A stretch of DNA of 64,000 bases from Karalla daura. Its lineage: Eukaryota > Chordata > Actinopteri > Chaetodontiformes > Leiognathidae. Each line of letters begins with the position of its first letter. The first letter of the stretch is position 1. Below, piece after piece: positions 43,003 to 54,665 of this stretch. Position numbers and translations under genes: made by a program. Below the pieces are notes generated by a model. The model was given only the letters and a program-made list of their open reading frames with translations. It did not search any database and had not been told where the DNA came from. The stretch is from NCBI GenBank assembly GCA_029224185.1, contig CM055207.1, positions 12,845,693 to 12,909,692 on the forward strand. The letters are read 5' to 3'.

Positions 43003-44439
43003 TTGTGTAATTATCCCTTTCATTACACTCAGCTTTCAGGCAACCAGGTAGAATTCAAAGGGAGGTGACACTATCTTGAATCATTATGCTGATGGGGCTT
43101 GTGACCGGCAGTTAAATCACAAAGGGGGAAAGGTGGGGGTGTGGGTGTGTGTGTCTGTGGGGCAGGGGGGGTCAGTCTGCCAGTCTAGCCCCAGTCAGGG
43201 AGCTGTCTGTCTGCAGGGTGATGGGCCACGACATGTCCACAGACCCACAGGGGATTCAGACCAGGAGGGGAGAGCCGCCTTGGGACAAGTCCTGGAGGGC
43301 AAGACCACTCCACGCCCCCCACTCAGCCTACTGTCTGCATACTGGTGGGCTGCCCAGACGGTCCCCCTAAAAGAGCCATTTGAATATGATTAGACATTAA
43401 TGACATTCACGAATGAGCAGACGCTTTGCTGTCTTCGTCTTCGCTTTGCAGTGCCTGGGCATGCCCAGTCCAATCGCCTAAATCCCTCTTTTTTCCATCT
43501 TGTACCTGCACTAGAAAGCCCTGCAGTTAGTGCTGAGCCGTGCCCGATGTGGGCCTGTGGCACCGCAGAGAGCGGTTTGATGAACTGGGAGTGACAAGTG
43601 GTTAATTCCCATTCTGTTAAATAAGCCAGGCACACTGCCCTCTGCGTACATGTCAACACTGGGAGCTTGTGTGGGTCACACACTAATGATTGAGTTTACA
43701 GTTTAGCACTCATCTCTCACTGAATGAACAGTAGAGGTATTGTAGGTTGCGTCACACCCCATCAACGCTGTTTCTTCGGAGAAAGTTAAAATGCTCCTGA
43801 AACACCCGCGCAAAAGCGCAGAACCCATCGATCCCTGGCCGAGGAAGCCCGGTACTCATCGACCAGCGGGACGGAGCGGCTATAAAATGATGACACATGT
43901 TGAACTGCGGCTGGACCGCAACTACAATTAGATTAGACCATCTATCCAATAAATATAATGAGGATGAATCACAGAGTTGTGCTGTTTTTAATGGTGTGTA
44001 ATGGTACGAGCGCTGACAGCGTAATAGCCCCGACTCGGCTGACTTTTCTCATTACGCCACAGCTGAGGCCTGGGCCAACCACTATATTTAACCAGCACGG
44101 GGGCAATCATCTCAGGCCCATATTACTGGACGGCCTTTAATGAAGAGCACAGTCATCAGGCGTTTAGGTTTAATGAAAAGAGCCACCTGCTAAAGTGCAC
44201 CGACAGGCCTCGGAGACAAGCGGCCATTCACACTGATCCTCAGATGAGTCACGGCACTTGTGGAGATAATGGCAGCAGTATGTTTTTTAACGGATGCATT
44301 GTTGACACACAAGTGGCTCTCATAGTTTGAGCTTCAACGGCAAAAGGAGCAAAGCTTAGTCCCGAATTGGCCAAATATCTGCAAACAAAACAAATCATTA
44401 GAAAAAATAAAGTGGCAGTGGGCATTTTGTGTACCTTGC

Positions 44440-44530
44440 TGTTGTTTCACAGTAACAAGGACCTGGGTGTGAGTCCCAGGCTGTGACTGAGGAGCTTTTC
44501 TCTGGGGAATTCTCCTCTAAAATGCCAATG
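44440..44530 (+). repeat. SINE-like dispersed repeat fragment
   Basis: The head only: TTTCACAGTAACAAGGACCTGGGTG, then a decayed B-box-like GAGTCCCAGG. Confidence 0.4.
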
Positions 44531-45104
44531 CTTGTCCATCAAATACTGATAATACTAATAATACTATAATAATATTTTTAAAAAGTATAGTAACAAAGGT
44601 TTGTATACAGTCACCATATATCCAGTTCAAAGTATTCTCTGACCAACTCTGCTGTTGGCCTATACATACATAGCAACCTGAATAACGTGAGGTTTGTGAG
44701 AGGCTGATATTACTCTCTTAGAGGAACATTTCGTATTTTCATATCTTTACTGTGTTTTGTTTCATCATCATTTTTTGCTCTTTTGCTCTTCTTTTAGTTA
44801 AGGTGATTTGTGTTTTATCGATTGCCAGTCTTGTAGTGTGCTTTAGTATTTTCATGTCAAATTGTCCTTTTATTTTGGTGCTCTTAATCTCTGGCTGTAT
44901 ATTATTCATTTTGATTTCTATGTACAGCACTTAAGCAACCATACATTTGTCAAAATGCCTTATTAAAATGAATGTGGTTTACTTGATTTATCTATCTATC
45001 TATTTATCTGTGATTTATCTATATGACTGGGTGGAAACAAATGAAAAAATAAACTTTCTTAAAACTTGACTAGACTTACTACAATTGTGAATTGTGTGTG
45101 TGTG

Positions 45105-45245
45105 TGTGCCCGGGGATGGATTGGTGACCTGTCCGGGATGTGTTTCCTGCCTCTCACCCTGGAAGCACTGGGATAGGCTCCAACAAGACCCCGTGACCCT
45201 GTTTTGGTATGAGGCAGGTTGAGGAAGGGGTTGTCCGGCCTTTCG
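45105..45245 (+). repeat. SINE-like dispersed repeat, 3' half
   Basis: It contains GATGGATTGGTGACCTGTCC, the block GGGATAGGCTCCAACAAGACC and CCGTGACCCTG. These match the second half of the copies at 23.5 and 47.9 kb. Confidence 0.65.
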
Positions 45246-45664
45246 TGTTGGAGACGGGAGTTTGGCTGTGGTAATGGCTGCAGTAATGGCTGTCACAGCG
45301 GGAGGCAGCTCCGGCCCGGGGTGTGAACAGAGCGATCAGGTGTGCGCTGTTGTTTCTGATTAAAAGCCAAGCTCATGCCAGAGCCGAGGGAAGCTGTCAG
45401 TGTTTTTGTCAGACACAACTAGAAAAAAAAAGAGGGCATGCTCTCTGGCAGACAATGCATCCTTCATTAGAGCACTCCGCCAAAGTACATATCATATAAC
45501 CCAAGATTTTCCAACAAAGCCCAATCTACTGGCTGATTCCATTTATTAAGCTGATACGAATGAGGAAATAAATGCCTGACACAAGTGTAAGAGAGTGAAA
45601 TTGAAGTGTTGGCACCGACTGGATGCAGCTCAACAGGCTTTGTGCATTAACCGATAGCTCTCAT

Positions 45665-45701
45665 TTAGCTCTCTCTCTCCCCCCTCTCTCTCTCTCTCTC
45701 T
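45665..45701. repeat. (CT)n microsatellite
   Basis: CT repeats interrupted by a CCCCC block. Confidence 0.9.
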
Positions 45702-47834
45702 GAGCTCAGCTCAAAACTGCCTTTTTTACTGTGCTTGTTGTCTCACTGTTCCTCGGCGGCTGGTGGAGGGGAGAGCACCTGCGGGTCAGGTCGGATTGTT
45801 GTTTACAGTCAACAGCAACAGCTCCACATGAGGGATGGATCAAGAGGTTTGGATAGTGATCACCCTCCTGGCTGATGGTCACCTTTGCGCTAACTGTGTG
45901 TAAATATCAGGGAAGCCCCGATGGTCGGCACGGATTATGCAGATGCCGTGTGCCTGCTCCCTTTGTGATCGGCGTAGAATTTAAAGGAAAAAAATACAAA
46001 AAGGACATATTTCTTTATCGCTTTCTGCCCCACTGGAAAACAGGGAGTTTGCTTATATTTGGTAGTATCAGAGGCATAAACCTCATAGCTACACACTGCT
46101 CCTATCTGGAATAATTGTGTTTTAGCATAAATTACACACGTGTATTTAGGCAAAAAAAGATAACTATAAAGTCAGTTGAAGCTGAAGTTGCTTATTTCTA
46201 TGAACACAATAATTAACAGTTGATTAACAATGAATAGCTGGCAAATACAGTCTAAAAAAAGTAATAATAAGTAAATTAAAAGTTTAGATCCCTGTTAATT
46301 TATAGAACAAATATTGTTTAAAAATGTAAAGATTTTTTTTTTTAAGAACAGTAATAGTAACATTCACAATGTGTTGAAATTAAACAAGTTGTTTCTGTCC
46401 TACCAACTCTGGCGTTTACTCAAGTGTCAAACTAGATAAAGAAATGCAGGAAGTCCTCACAATTTTCCAAGTTGGAAGTCTATCAAGTTTGGTGACTTAG
46501 TAGCTGTCAGATATCCCTCTGTCGACAGACAAGTCGATTCATTTTCTTGGTGCCTCGGCTCCAAGAACAATGACATGAGGATGCATGGTGAGTGTTGTCA
46601 GATTCAGTCCTTTATCACTTGGCATTTCATCCTGTCATCATCAGGGAAGAGCAGAGTAAACACGACTGGAGACACACGCCGGCCCAGCTTTCCTTTAGCC
46701 GAATTCAGGTGACTGTGTTTTTCTGGCTGCAGCTGCGAGCTTTTGTTCGAGGGAAATGACCTTCAGTGGGGATTCTCCATATTTCTCACCTCTGTCGCTG
46801 AGACATTTACAACCACTGTACATCTCGGGGTTTGTCACTGTGGGTCGGCAGCACTCTCCGACACGGTGTTGTTTTTCACCGTGTCCTGGTTGCAGACTCC
46901 TGCTTTGTCATCCATAATGGCCGGCGCTTTGAGGCCGTGCCAGCTCCTGAACACTCTGAGCTGATTATTTTGACATCTTGTGGCAAGTCGAACTCTCCTC
47001 TCAGCGGGTCGCGCTTAAGCGCAGCGAAGAAGCATTCCTTTGTTAAGTGTTTGTGTCACACTTAAAGGATTAGAAAGCGGTTGAAAAGCACAAGGAATAA
47101 TGTTTGCAATCACCTACTGAATAGTTTTACTGCTGGAGTCTCGGGGCGATGAACCGCACATTTATTTACTGAGTAAAATTAGCAACTTTGCCCAGGACAC
47201 GGTGAGCGAGCAGCCACAGAATCCGGGTTTGGGCAGCGTTCCAGGAGCTGGCAGGGGTTCGCTGTATGAAGGCGTATGTGTTACCCGTATGATATTTTAC
47301 CCATTTGACAGACTGTACATTTACTCTCACATATTTCATAGTTTCTGTCAGGGTCATTATGAATCCCCTCACCTGTATCTCCCATTTAAATCTTCACATG
47401 GAGGCATGTCTGGGTCCAAACGGGGAGAGGCGCGCTGGGATAAATCACCGCAGACATTTCTACCTCGTTGGTTCCCATACATCTCCGATTTTATTGTGCC
47501 GTAGGATCCTCTGTCTGGACGCGGCTCTGGTATGGTGGCAGGGGTTTTCGGTTTCGGGCTGGGAGGTGGACAGGGAACGAGGGCCTCTGCTGGGCAGGTT
47601 GTGGCACTGATGGCTTCAACCTGGATACAGGACAAATCTTATAAATACTAGAGTTCATGTAAAATTGCATCTCTAGCTTTAGAAGTCAGGTCATGAGTGA
47701 ATTCTGTAATGTACCTGTAATTCATTGTCTGAATTTGTGCAAAAAACTTTGAAACTTTGAGTAAGGACATATATAGTAAGTCCTTATTTTGGCATTATAT
47801 CACATTATAATCGTATAACAGGGAGATGCGGATA

Positions 47835-48125
47835 AGGGGGACTAGTGCTGTCACCTCACAGTGACAAAGTGTCTGAGGGTGGACTGAGGAACTCTCTGTG
47901 TGGAGTTTTACTTGTTCTTGCCATGTCTACCCCAGTTTCCTCCCATGGTTCAAAACCATGCATGTGTTGGCTGAGTGGAAACTCCAAATTGCCCCTAGTC
48001 CATTTGTTTGTGTGTGTGTGTGTCCTGCTATGGACTGGCATACTGCCTAGAATGTTTTCCCTGTACCCATTGTGTGCTGGGATGGGCTTCAAAGCGGGCA
48101 AGATAATGGATGGATAGATGGACAG
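47835..48125 (+). repeat. SINE-like dispersed repeat, nearly complete
   Basis: The order is CTGTCACCTCACAGTGACAA, TGTGTGGAGTTTTACTTGTTC, CAAAACCATGCATGTGTTGG, ATTGCCCCTAGT, CTATGGACTGGCATACTG, then GATGGGCTTCAAAG and an ATAATGGATGGATAGATGGA tail. It is the clearest full-length copy in the window. Confidence 0.75.
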
Positions 48126-51100
48126 CGTGACTTGAATTTTTGTGAATGTAAAAACGATAAACGTTCATGTCAACATCTCAAGGCTTGAGTAGTCATCTCT
48201 TTTTCCCTCTAAACCTGTCAGTCTTTCGCTCTGTTTCTTTTCTTCATGTGCTCTAATTCTATATTTACTGTAGATTAGACTTAATTCCCATAAAACTGTG
48301 GGATGTAAACTTTGCTGTCCTTTGTACACTCATTTTACAGAACAGACTTGTCTTTATTCTACTTTATTTACTTTACTTTTTATTTCTACTTTTTGGTTTA
48401 GGAGGAAGAACAAGTAAAATAAAGTTTTTTTTAATTTATCAAGATTTTACCCCAATTTCTTTTTCATAGTCGATGTTTTGAAATGTTTGTTCTGATCCTT
48501 TAATTTTATCCACAGCAAGCTTTTGTTGAGAAAATGTCAGACAATGTCTTCAGATAGTATTTTGTTTATCCACAGAACACACAGTCAGATGAATATATAT
48601 TTCTTTATCATTGATCAAATGTCATTTCTGAATGCTCTGAGATTCTCAGTGGAAATCGATTGTCTCGGTGCATATCTAACAGGCAGATGTATCAACACAC
48701 GGGACGGTAAGAACCACCGCCATCAAACGGTCTGCAACCTGCGGCTCTTTAAACGCGCTGCAGGACTCGGATAAATAGATCGCTTAGAGAGATCCTGAGT
48801 GAGACAACTCAAAGCGTCAGTCATCTTCTCCAGTTTCAGCCTGTGAATGACGGAGGGGAGATGGGCATCGCTGGGGGATCCCCAGGGGAAGAAATTCCTC
48901 CAGGACTTAGTGTTTTTCTTGCTGCTGCTCACAAATGAGCTCCCAAGCCATTTCCATTAGGAGACTTTGGGACCGGCTTTCTGTGAGCTCCACAAAATGT
49001 ATAACCAGCCAAAGGGCAGGGTTTTGTCGGACAAACCTCTGAAGGTGTAATCCAGAGCGTTAAAAGCAGAGCGGCTGACCTTTGGTTTGAACTATCTGAT
49101 GTCTATCTTCTCCCTGAGCTGTGAATTCGCGTAAAAATAAATGTCGACTCCTGCCCGAGTCAGATTTTCACACATGGCTGCCGTCGGACAGGCAGAGTGT
49201 CCAGGTTTGTTATAAATCACGGCAGGAGACGTGAGTGACACGTCTCAAATGTTTACATGCGGCCCCTATTCTTCAGCCGGGGATCTGAGCGGCCGGTCGG
49301 TAGTGCTGCGGTTCCCCCCCTATGCCTGCGCCCAGGTTGTGTTACTGCCTCCATACATCACCCTGACATGGGTGCACTCATTGAAACGGCCTGGCTAGAC
49401 CCCGTCTCAGGATGATGACATATTTGCCATTCCACTCAGTGAGCTGTGTGAGCGTCTTATCACTTATCACTGTCTCAGATCCGGCAGTTCAAACCACGCA
49501 CCTCCTGTCTTTGATTCAGAGCTTATACTGCTACAAGCCGGCTACGGTTTTTATTGTCTGGTCGCAGGGCGCTTGTGATGTAATTAGCGGCAACGTTTAG
49601 GCTCCCGACATCGATACCCCGCTGACCCGGCCTGGGAGTCCTCTGCAGCGCCTGTTCCCCTGCTCCTCCTGGGGGTAATGGAGGGAGGAAGAATGCGGAG
49701 GGAGGAAGTGAGTTTCCTTCAGGCAGATTTCTGGATGGAGAGGCTGAGAGACGGACAGATGACAATGGCAGGGAGGCCGGGGTCTGAGTGTCGCCTCAGG
49801 GAGAGCTACACCCCGCTACGTGTTGGCTCCGGCCGCTGCGCTAAGTGCACCGGGCTGAGGCCTCCACAGCGGATTTGGCAAGGTGATCCCTTCAGCCACC
49901 CCTCTTCCAACCCCAGCTCCCCCCACTCCCAATCCATCTCCTGCCAGCCACTTCCCTTCTCCTTCCTTCGCTCCTCTTCCTCCCTTCATTGACACCCTCC
50001 AACCGGGAGGTGATGAGTTGTCACAGAGGGTGAAGACAGCGTTATCTTCACCATTACCGCTTTTTTTTTCTTGTTTTTTTTAGGGGGGACAGTTTTTAAG
50101 GGTGAACATACAACGTCTCATCTTTACTTTTGTCTGACCTTTTTAAAGTCACATTTATGGCAGAAAAATTGTAATGGCTCTCTTAAGTGAAACTTAAGAT
50201 TAATAGTAATTTGTGGGATCAACTTCAACCTGAAATAAGAAGTCCTTAAGTCCTTAGCAGACTTTACTGACCCAGCACTCGTGTTGATTAGATTACACTA
50301 AAGACGACACCATCATCTTCATAAGTGACACAACACAACTATGTGAAGTTCTGTATAATCACGATCAAATACTTCACTTCTTAAAGCTGATGTTGCATAT
50401 CTGCACAAGGAGGAGGCCAATGACAGATAATCAAGTTAGAGACATCAGTTCAGTTCAGTTCAGCAAATAAGAGGAAACAAGCCTGCCTAGTTGTGTGTTG
50501 CTCTGTCTTGTTAAATTATTAACGTTGTTCATCATGAATATATCCCTCAAGCTTCTCTGAACCAACAGCACTTGTTGAAGGATTTGGTATTCTGGGACGA
50601 CGTTTCGAATCTACATCAAGGAGAAAGTTCTTGGCAATCTGACATCCTTAAGAAACAAGTGTCACAGAGCAAGGGACTCAATCAAATGTGCTTTTCCTTT
50701 TAACTTATGCCTCAGCCAAGTGTATGTAGAGTAGAAATAAGAGGCTAAATTTGATAGTACATGTTTTACTCAAACCATCTTTACTATTTAAAATATATTT
50801 CACAATCTACACAACTTCTTCACACACTACTCTTGTGTGTCGAGTTTTCCGTTCCATTTCCCATCCAATTAATCATATTTAGATCACTGGGAATGCAGCG
50901 ATGTGTTCCCTGATTGCTACCGTTACCATAGTGAGTAGGAATATCATCAATCTGGAAAATGATGGTGAAAACCACGAGCTACGATCCAACCTAAATGATG
51001 CTTTAATGGACGGGGGCCTGAGTTTGCGGTGAGTGAGGGGTCAGCTGCTTACATAGGCTGACAAATTGTTTCATACACATGCAAACAGGCCTGGAGCAGT

Positions 51101-51456
51101 GGTGATCCCTGCAGCAGGCAGACAGCGTGTCTCCAAGCCTCCGCTGAGTGACACTGAACATCGCCTCCTGTAGAGAGGCTGCATTGTTTCTTATGCAGGA
51201 TTTAAAAAGCCGATATCAAATTCTGCCCCGCTCAAAGAGCCTCTGTCTTGTCGGGAGGGCAGACAGGTGACTGCGGCTTTTAAGACACCGTGTGGAGGGC
51301 TGAGATGCCTCAGCAGCGCAGCTCCGAGAGAGCGCTGGAAAAAACTTGGATGATGAGTGCTGTACAGAGGTGTAGAAGTATTAAATTGCAGCAACATTCC
51401 TGAAGGTAAACTTCAGGTACTGTGGTAATTTGTAGTGTCTTATGTCACGCTTCCAG

Positions 51457-51506
<50 letters not shown>

Positions 51507-51517
51507 TCTCCCTCCCT
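51457..51517. repeat. (CT)n microsatellite
   Basis: Mostly pure CT dinucleotides with CCCT interruptions at the end. Confidence 0.95.
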
Positions 51518-52440
51518 TTAATTTCTTCCTTTTATTCCTGTCGCTCAAGGTGTTGATGTAGTGGTGAGTACTTGACAGATGAAGTTATACCCTTCATGAC
51601 AACAGCCCCAAGGTTGTTTTTTCCCCCCGCGGTCAGCGTCGTAAATTTCAGCCGGGTGTGACAATGATTGACGACCTTATGACAGAGCTTTGCAAATCCT
51701 TTAATCCGTTCATAAAGCTCAATAGGGGGCACTTGCTGCACTTTATCCCAGCACCTCTGCCCATCTGGCTTCTGTAAAAGACACTCAGCAGCTCTGAGAG
51801 CCCTGTCAGGGGCTGATGACATGCAGCGCTGAGAGCTTTTATTAGACACCACCGGCACTCTCTCGGCGGACTGTATTTATAAGACATGTTCATGGACAGA
51901 GACCATCTCCAATTCATTTGAGTGTTCAGCTGAAAATGTCCACCTAAAAATCTTTTGCTGTTAAAAACACAAAACAGTTCTGGCCTGATGAATGTGTAGC
52001 TTTTTTTTCCAAAACAAGGGTAAGGAAATACTGTACAAGGCAGACTAGAATTTATATGTGCTGTCCATGGGTGCAGACTGCTGGAATCTGTAGTTTTATG
52101 GCCATATGGATGGGAGAACAGCTTGCAGTCTGTGACTGAGTGTCTTGGTTACAGTCGAGTGTCTGTGATCTATGGACTCGTGTCCCGCTCCAGTGACAGA
52201 CTGAGCTCCACCTTCACACGGGGTCTTTTATCTCACGGAGACACGGATGAACCTGGAAGCAGCTGAGAGACTCACACACTCAAAGTGAAAAACAAAGTGA
52301 GCGAGTCTGACTTTGACGAGGAGCGGGATTTGGCTGTCTAAAAGATTCTCACACAATATTTAATGCTCATATCTGACGGTATGGATGCCCGGACCCCAGA
52401 GTGACCCCAGACGCTCCTGTGTGCTGAAGCTTGGCCTCCC

Positions 52441-52460
52441 ACACACACACACACACACAC
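52441..52460. repeat. (AC)n microsatellite
   Basis: Ten AC units. Confidence 0.9.
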
Positions 52461-52499
52461 TCACATTAGCTCCTTTGACATCTTCCATACTTTTAGAAA

Positions 52500-52700
52500 T
52501 GCGGTGGGTTGTCCAACAGCACAACAACCTCACAGCAAAAAGGTCCCAGGTTCAAATCCTCAGCCAGACATCCCTGTCTGGAGCTGTAGGGTTTTCCCAT
52601 CTGTGTTTAGCTTTCCATTCACAGTTCAAAAACATGCACGTTTAGGTCAATTGGAGACTGTTTGTTGCCCCTAGGTGTGAGTCTGAGAATGAAAGCTTTG
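52500..52700 (+). repeat. SINE-like dispersed repeat, 5' two thirds
   Basis: CAACCTCACAGCAAAAAGG, B-box-like GGTTCAAATCC at 52550, AAAAACATGCACGTTTAGGT, and GCCCCTAGGTGTGAGTC. The 3' block and tail are missing. Confidence 0.7.
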
Positions 52701-52789
52701 TGAAACCCAAACATCCAAGAGAATGTTGTTTTGGGGTATTTTAATTCACCATTGGATTTGTCTGATTTCATTGATTCGGTTATTGAATG

Positions 52790-52803
52790 CTGCCACCTGG
52801 TGC
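52790..52803 (-). promoter_or_regulatory. CTCF-like motif (reverse)
   Basis: The reverse strand reads GCACCAGGTGGCAG, 13 of 14 positions of the consensus CCASYAGRKGGCRS. It is the best match I found by eye in the window. About one such match is expected by chance in 64 kb. Confidence 0.35.
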
Positions 52804-53074
52804 AAAGCCAGAGGAACTCCTCATCTCATTACTGAGAGAAACTTGTTTCGGTGTGGCCATCTATTTGGGCCTGACAGTGTTTCATACATTTCCTCTCATG
52901 CTTTAAATGCAGCTGTACAATAAAAAAAACTTTAATTGTCAATAGGACATTATAAATTGATCAAGCCGAGGCATCACTGACTTGATCTGTAGCGTTTAAG
53001 TAGTGGAGCTGCATTTACTGGTGATTGTGTGACCCGTAGTTTATGATCCATTGCATTTTGTACCTAACCACTGG

Positions 53075-53310
53075 AGCCAATTTCCGACAGACATAGGACA
53101 AAAATTACACCCTGGACAGGTCTCCGGCCCATCACACACATCATTCACTTACACATTCACACCTAGCAGCCATTTAAAGTCTGCAGTCGAACATGCATGA
53201 TTTTGGACTGTACCGAGAGAAAACCAGGTAGACAGTAAACTCCCCTTTGGTCTGACCTGGGAGTCAAACCCAGGTCCTGTGACAACAGTGCCAACCACCA
53301 GTCCATCAAA
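53075..53310 (-). repeat. SINE-like dispersed repeat, reverse
   Basis: Reverse-oriented blocks CCTGGACAGGTCTCCGGCCC, ACATGCATGATTTTGGACTG, and GGGAGTCAAACCCAGGTCC (B-box-like on the reverse strand), with the head at the high-coordinate end. It is head-to-head inverted relative to typical + copies such as 52.5 kb. Confidence 0.72.
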
Positions 53311-54186
53311 GAATCACAACATGGGAAATCAGCCACAGCGATCTGAACTTTCTCCTATAAACTCAAACATAAAGCATAGGCAAAGAATTATTTTTTTCCC
53401 TTTCACTGATCTCTTTCTCACTGATGTCTGCAAAGTTAACAAATGCATAAAAGCAGAGGCAGTGAGATAAACCTCAGCGCAGGGCTTCAAAGATCATCTT
53501 TGTTATAGCTTGTTTATGTTTGCTGGAGGAGCAGCAACGCCTGCACGTCCCAGTTTGAAATAAATTTTTATAGGCATCCCATGTAGACAGAAATGGGTCA
53601 CAGGCACTCTGTATGCAAAGATATGCAGCACCACATCTTTTTTTTCTATTATCTCTTTAATCACGCTCCCCTGTGGACTATATTCCTGAAGAACAGACGA
53701 TTTCATTTAACAGGGAACACACAATTAGTTAAATTAGTACTGTTTTATTACTCATTTCTATGTCCAGGTCAAATGGCGGCAATTTACTTGTGTCAGCAGG
53801 TTAACTGTGTGTCTCTACGTGTTGCGCCCACTGATATCCATCACACCTGCCAATCAGGGGTGCATTCATCACCGGGCCTGTCAGGAGGCATGGAGCAGAG
53901 AAAGTGCTGGGCCCGCCCTCCATCCATCCATCACTGTATCAGACGTGGATTTATCCTCTAACCGTGCAGACAGAGTGGTCAGAAAGACTCGGCGTAGATG
54001 GATCTGTTCAGTTTGTCTCCATCATGGCCCGTGAGACTGGCCCGGATCCCCTCTCTGTCTTTTCCCCCTCTGTCCCAGCCAGGTAAAGTGGGGAATTGGC
54101 TTCAGGTAATTTGGAGGAGATCTTATCTTCTGTTAACAGTGGAATGACACCATAATGGAGCAGCAGGGGTGCAATTACCTTTCAGC

Positions 54187-54250
54187 CCTCCTCCTCCTTC
54201 TCCTTCTCCTTCTCCTCCTCCTCCCTCTCTCTCTCTCTCTCTCTCTCCTT
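54187..54250. repeat. (CTC)n/(CTT)n/(CT)n pyrimidine tract
   Basis: A compound pyrimidine microsatellite of CTC, CTT and CT units. Confidence 0.93.
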
Positions 54251-54454
54251 CCCTCCGCCTTCACCTCAGCCTTCACTGACAAATTAAGATTAATGACAGA
54301 GATAAGTAGGGAACCTGCCTACCTTCCAATATCACACGTCCAGGTTGAGTGTGAGAGCACCTCAGGAGTACAACCAGGACCAGCTCATCACTTACTGTTA
54401 TTCTCTTACAGCTGTTCCCCGTGAATCGATCTTGACATGAAGCAAGAGAGTCCA

Positions 54455-54665
54455 TCCGTCCATTGTCTTACCCACTTTGTAACATAGTGTCACAGGGGTC
54501 TGCTGGAGCATATCCCAGGGCACATGAGGTGAAGGCAGGACCTACTCCCTGGAAATGTCTCCAGTCCATCAGATGACACACACACACTTCTCAGTCTCCA
54601 ATTGGCCTAAACACGCATGATTTTGTTCTGTGGGAAAAGTATCTAAAGAAAACCCTCACAGACTC
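54455..54665 (-). repeat. SINE-like dispersed repeat fragment, reverse
   Basis: A TCCATCCGTCCATTG tail at the low end, then the TGGAAATGTCTCCAGTCCATC block and AACACGCATGATTTTGTTCTG. The head is missing. Confidence 0.65.
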
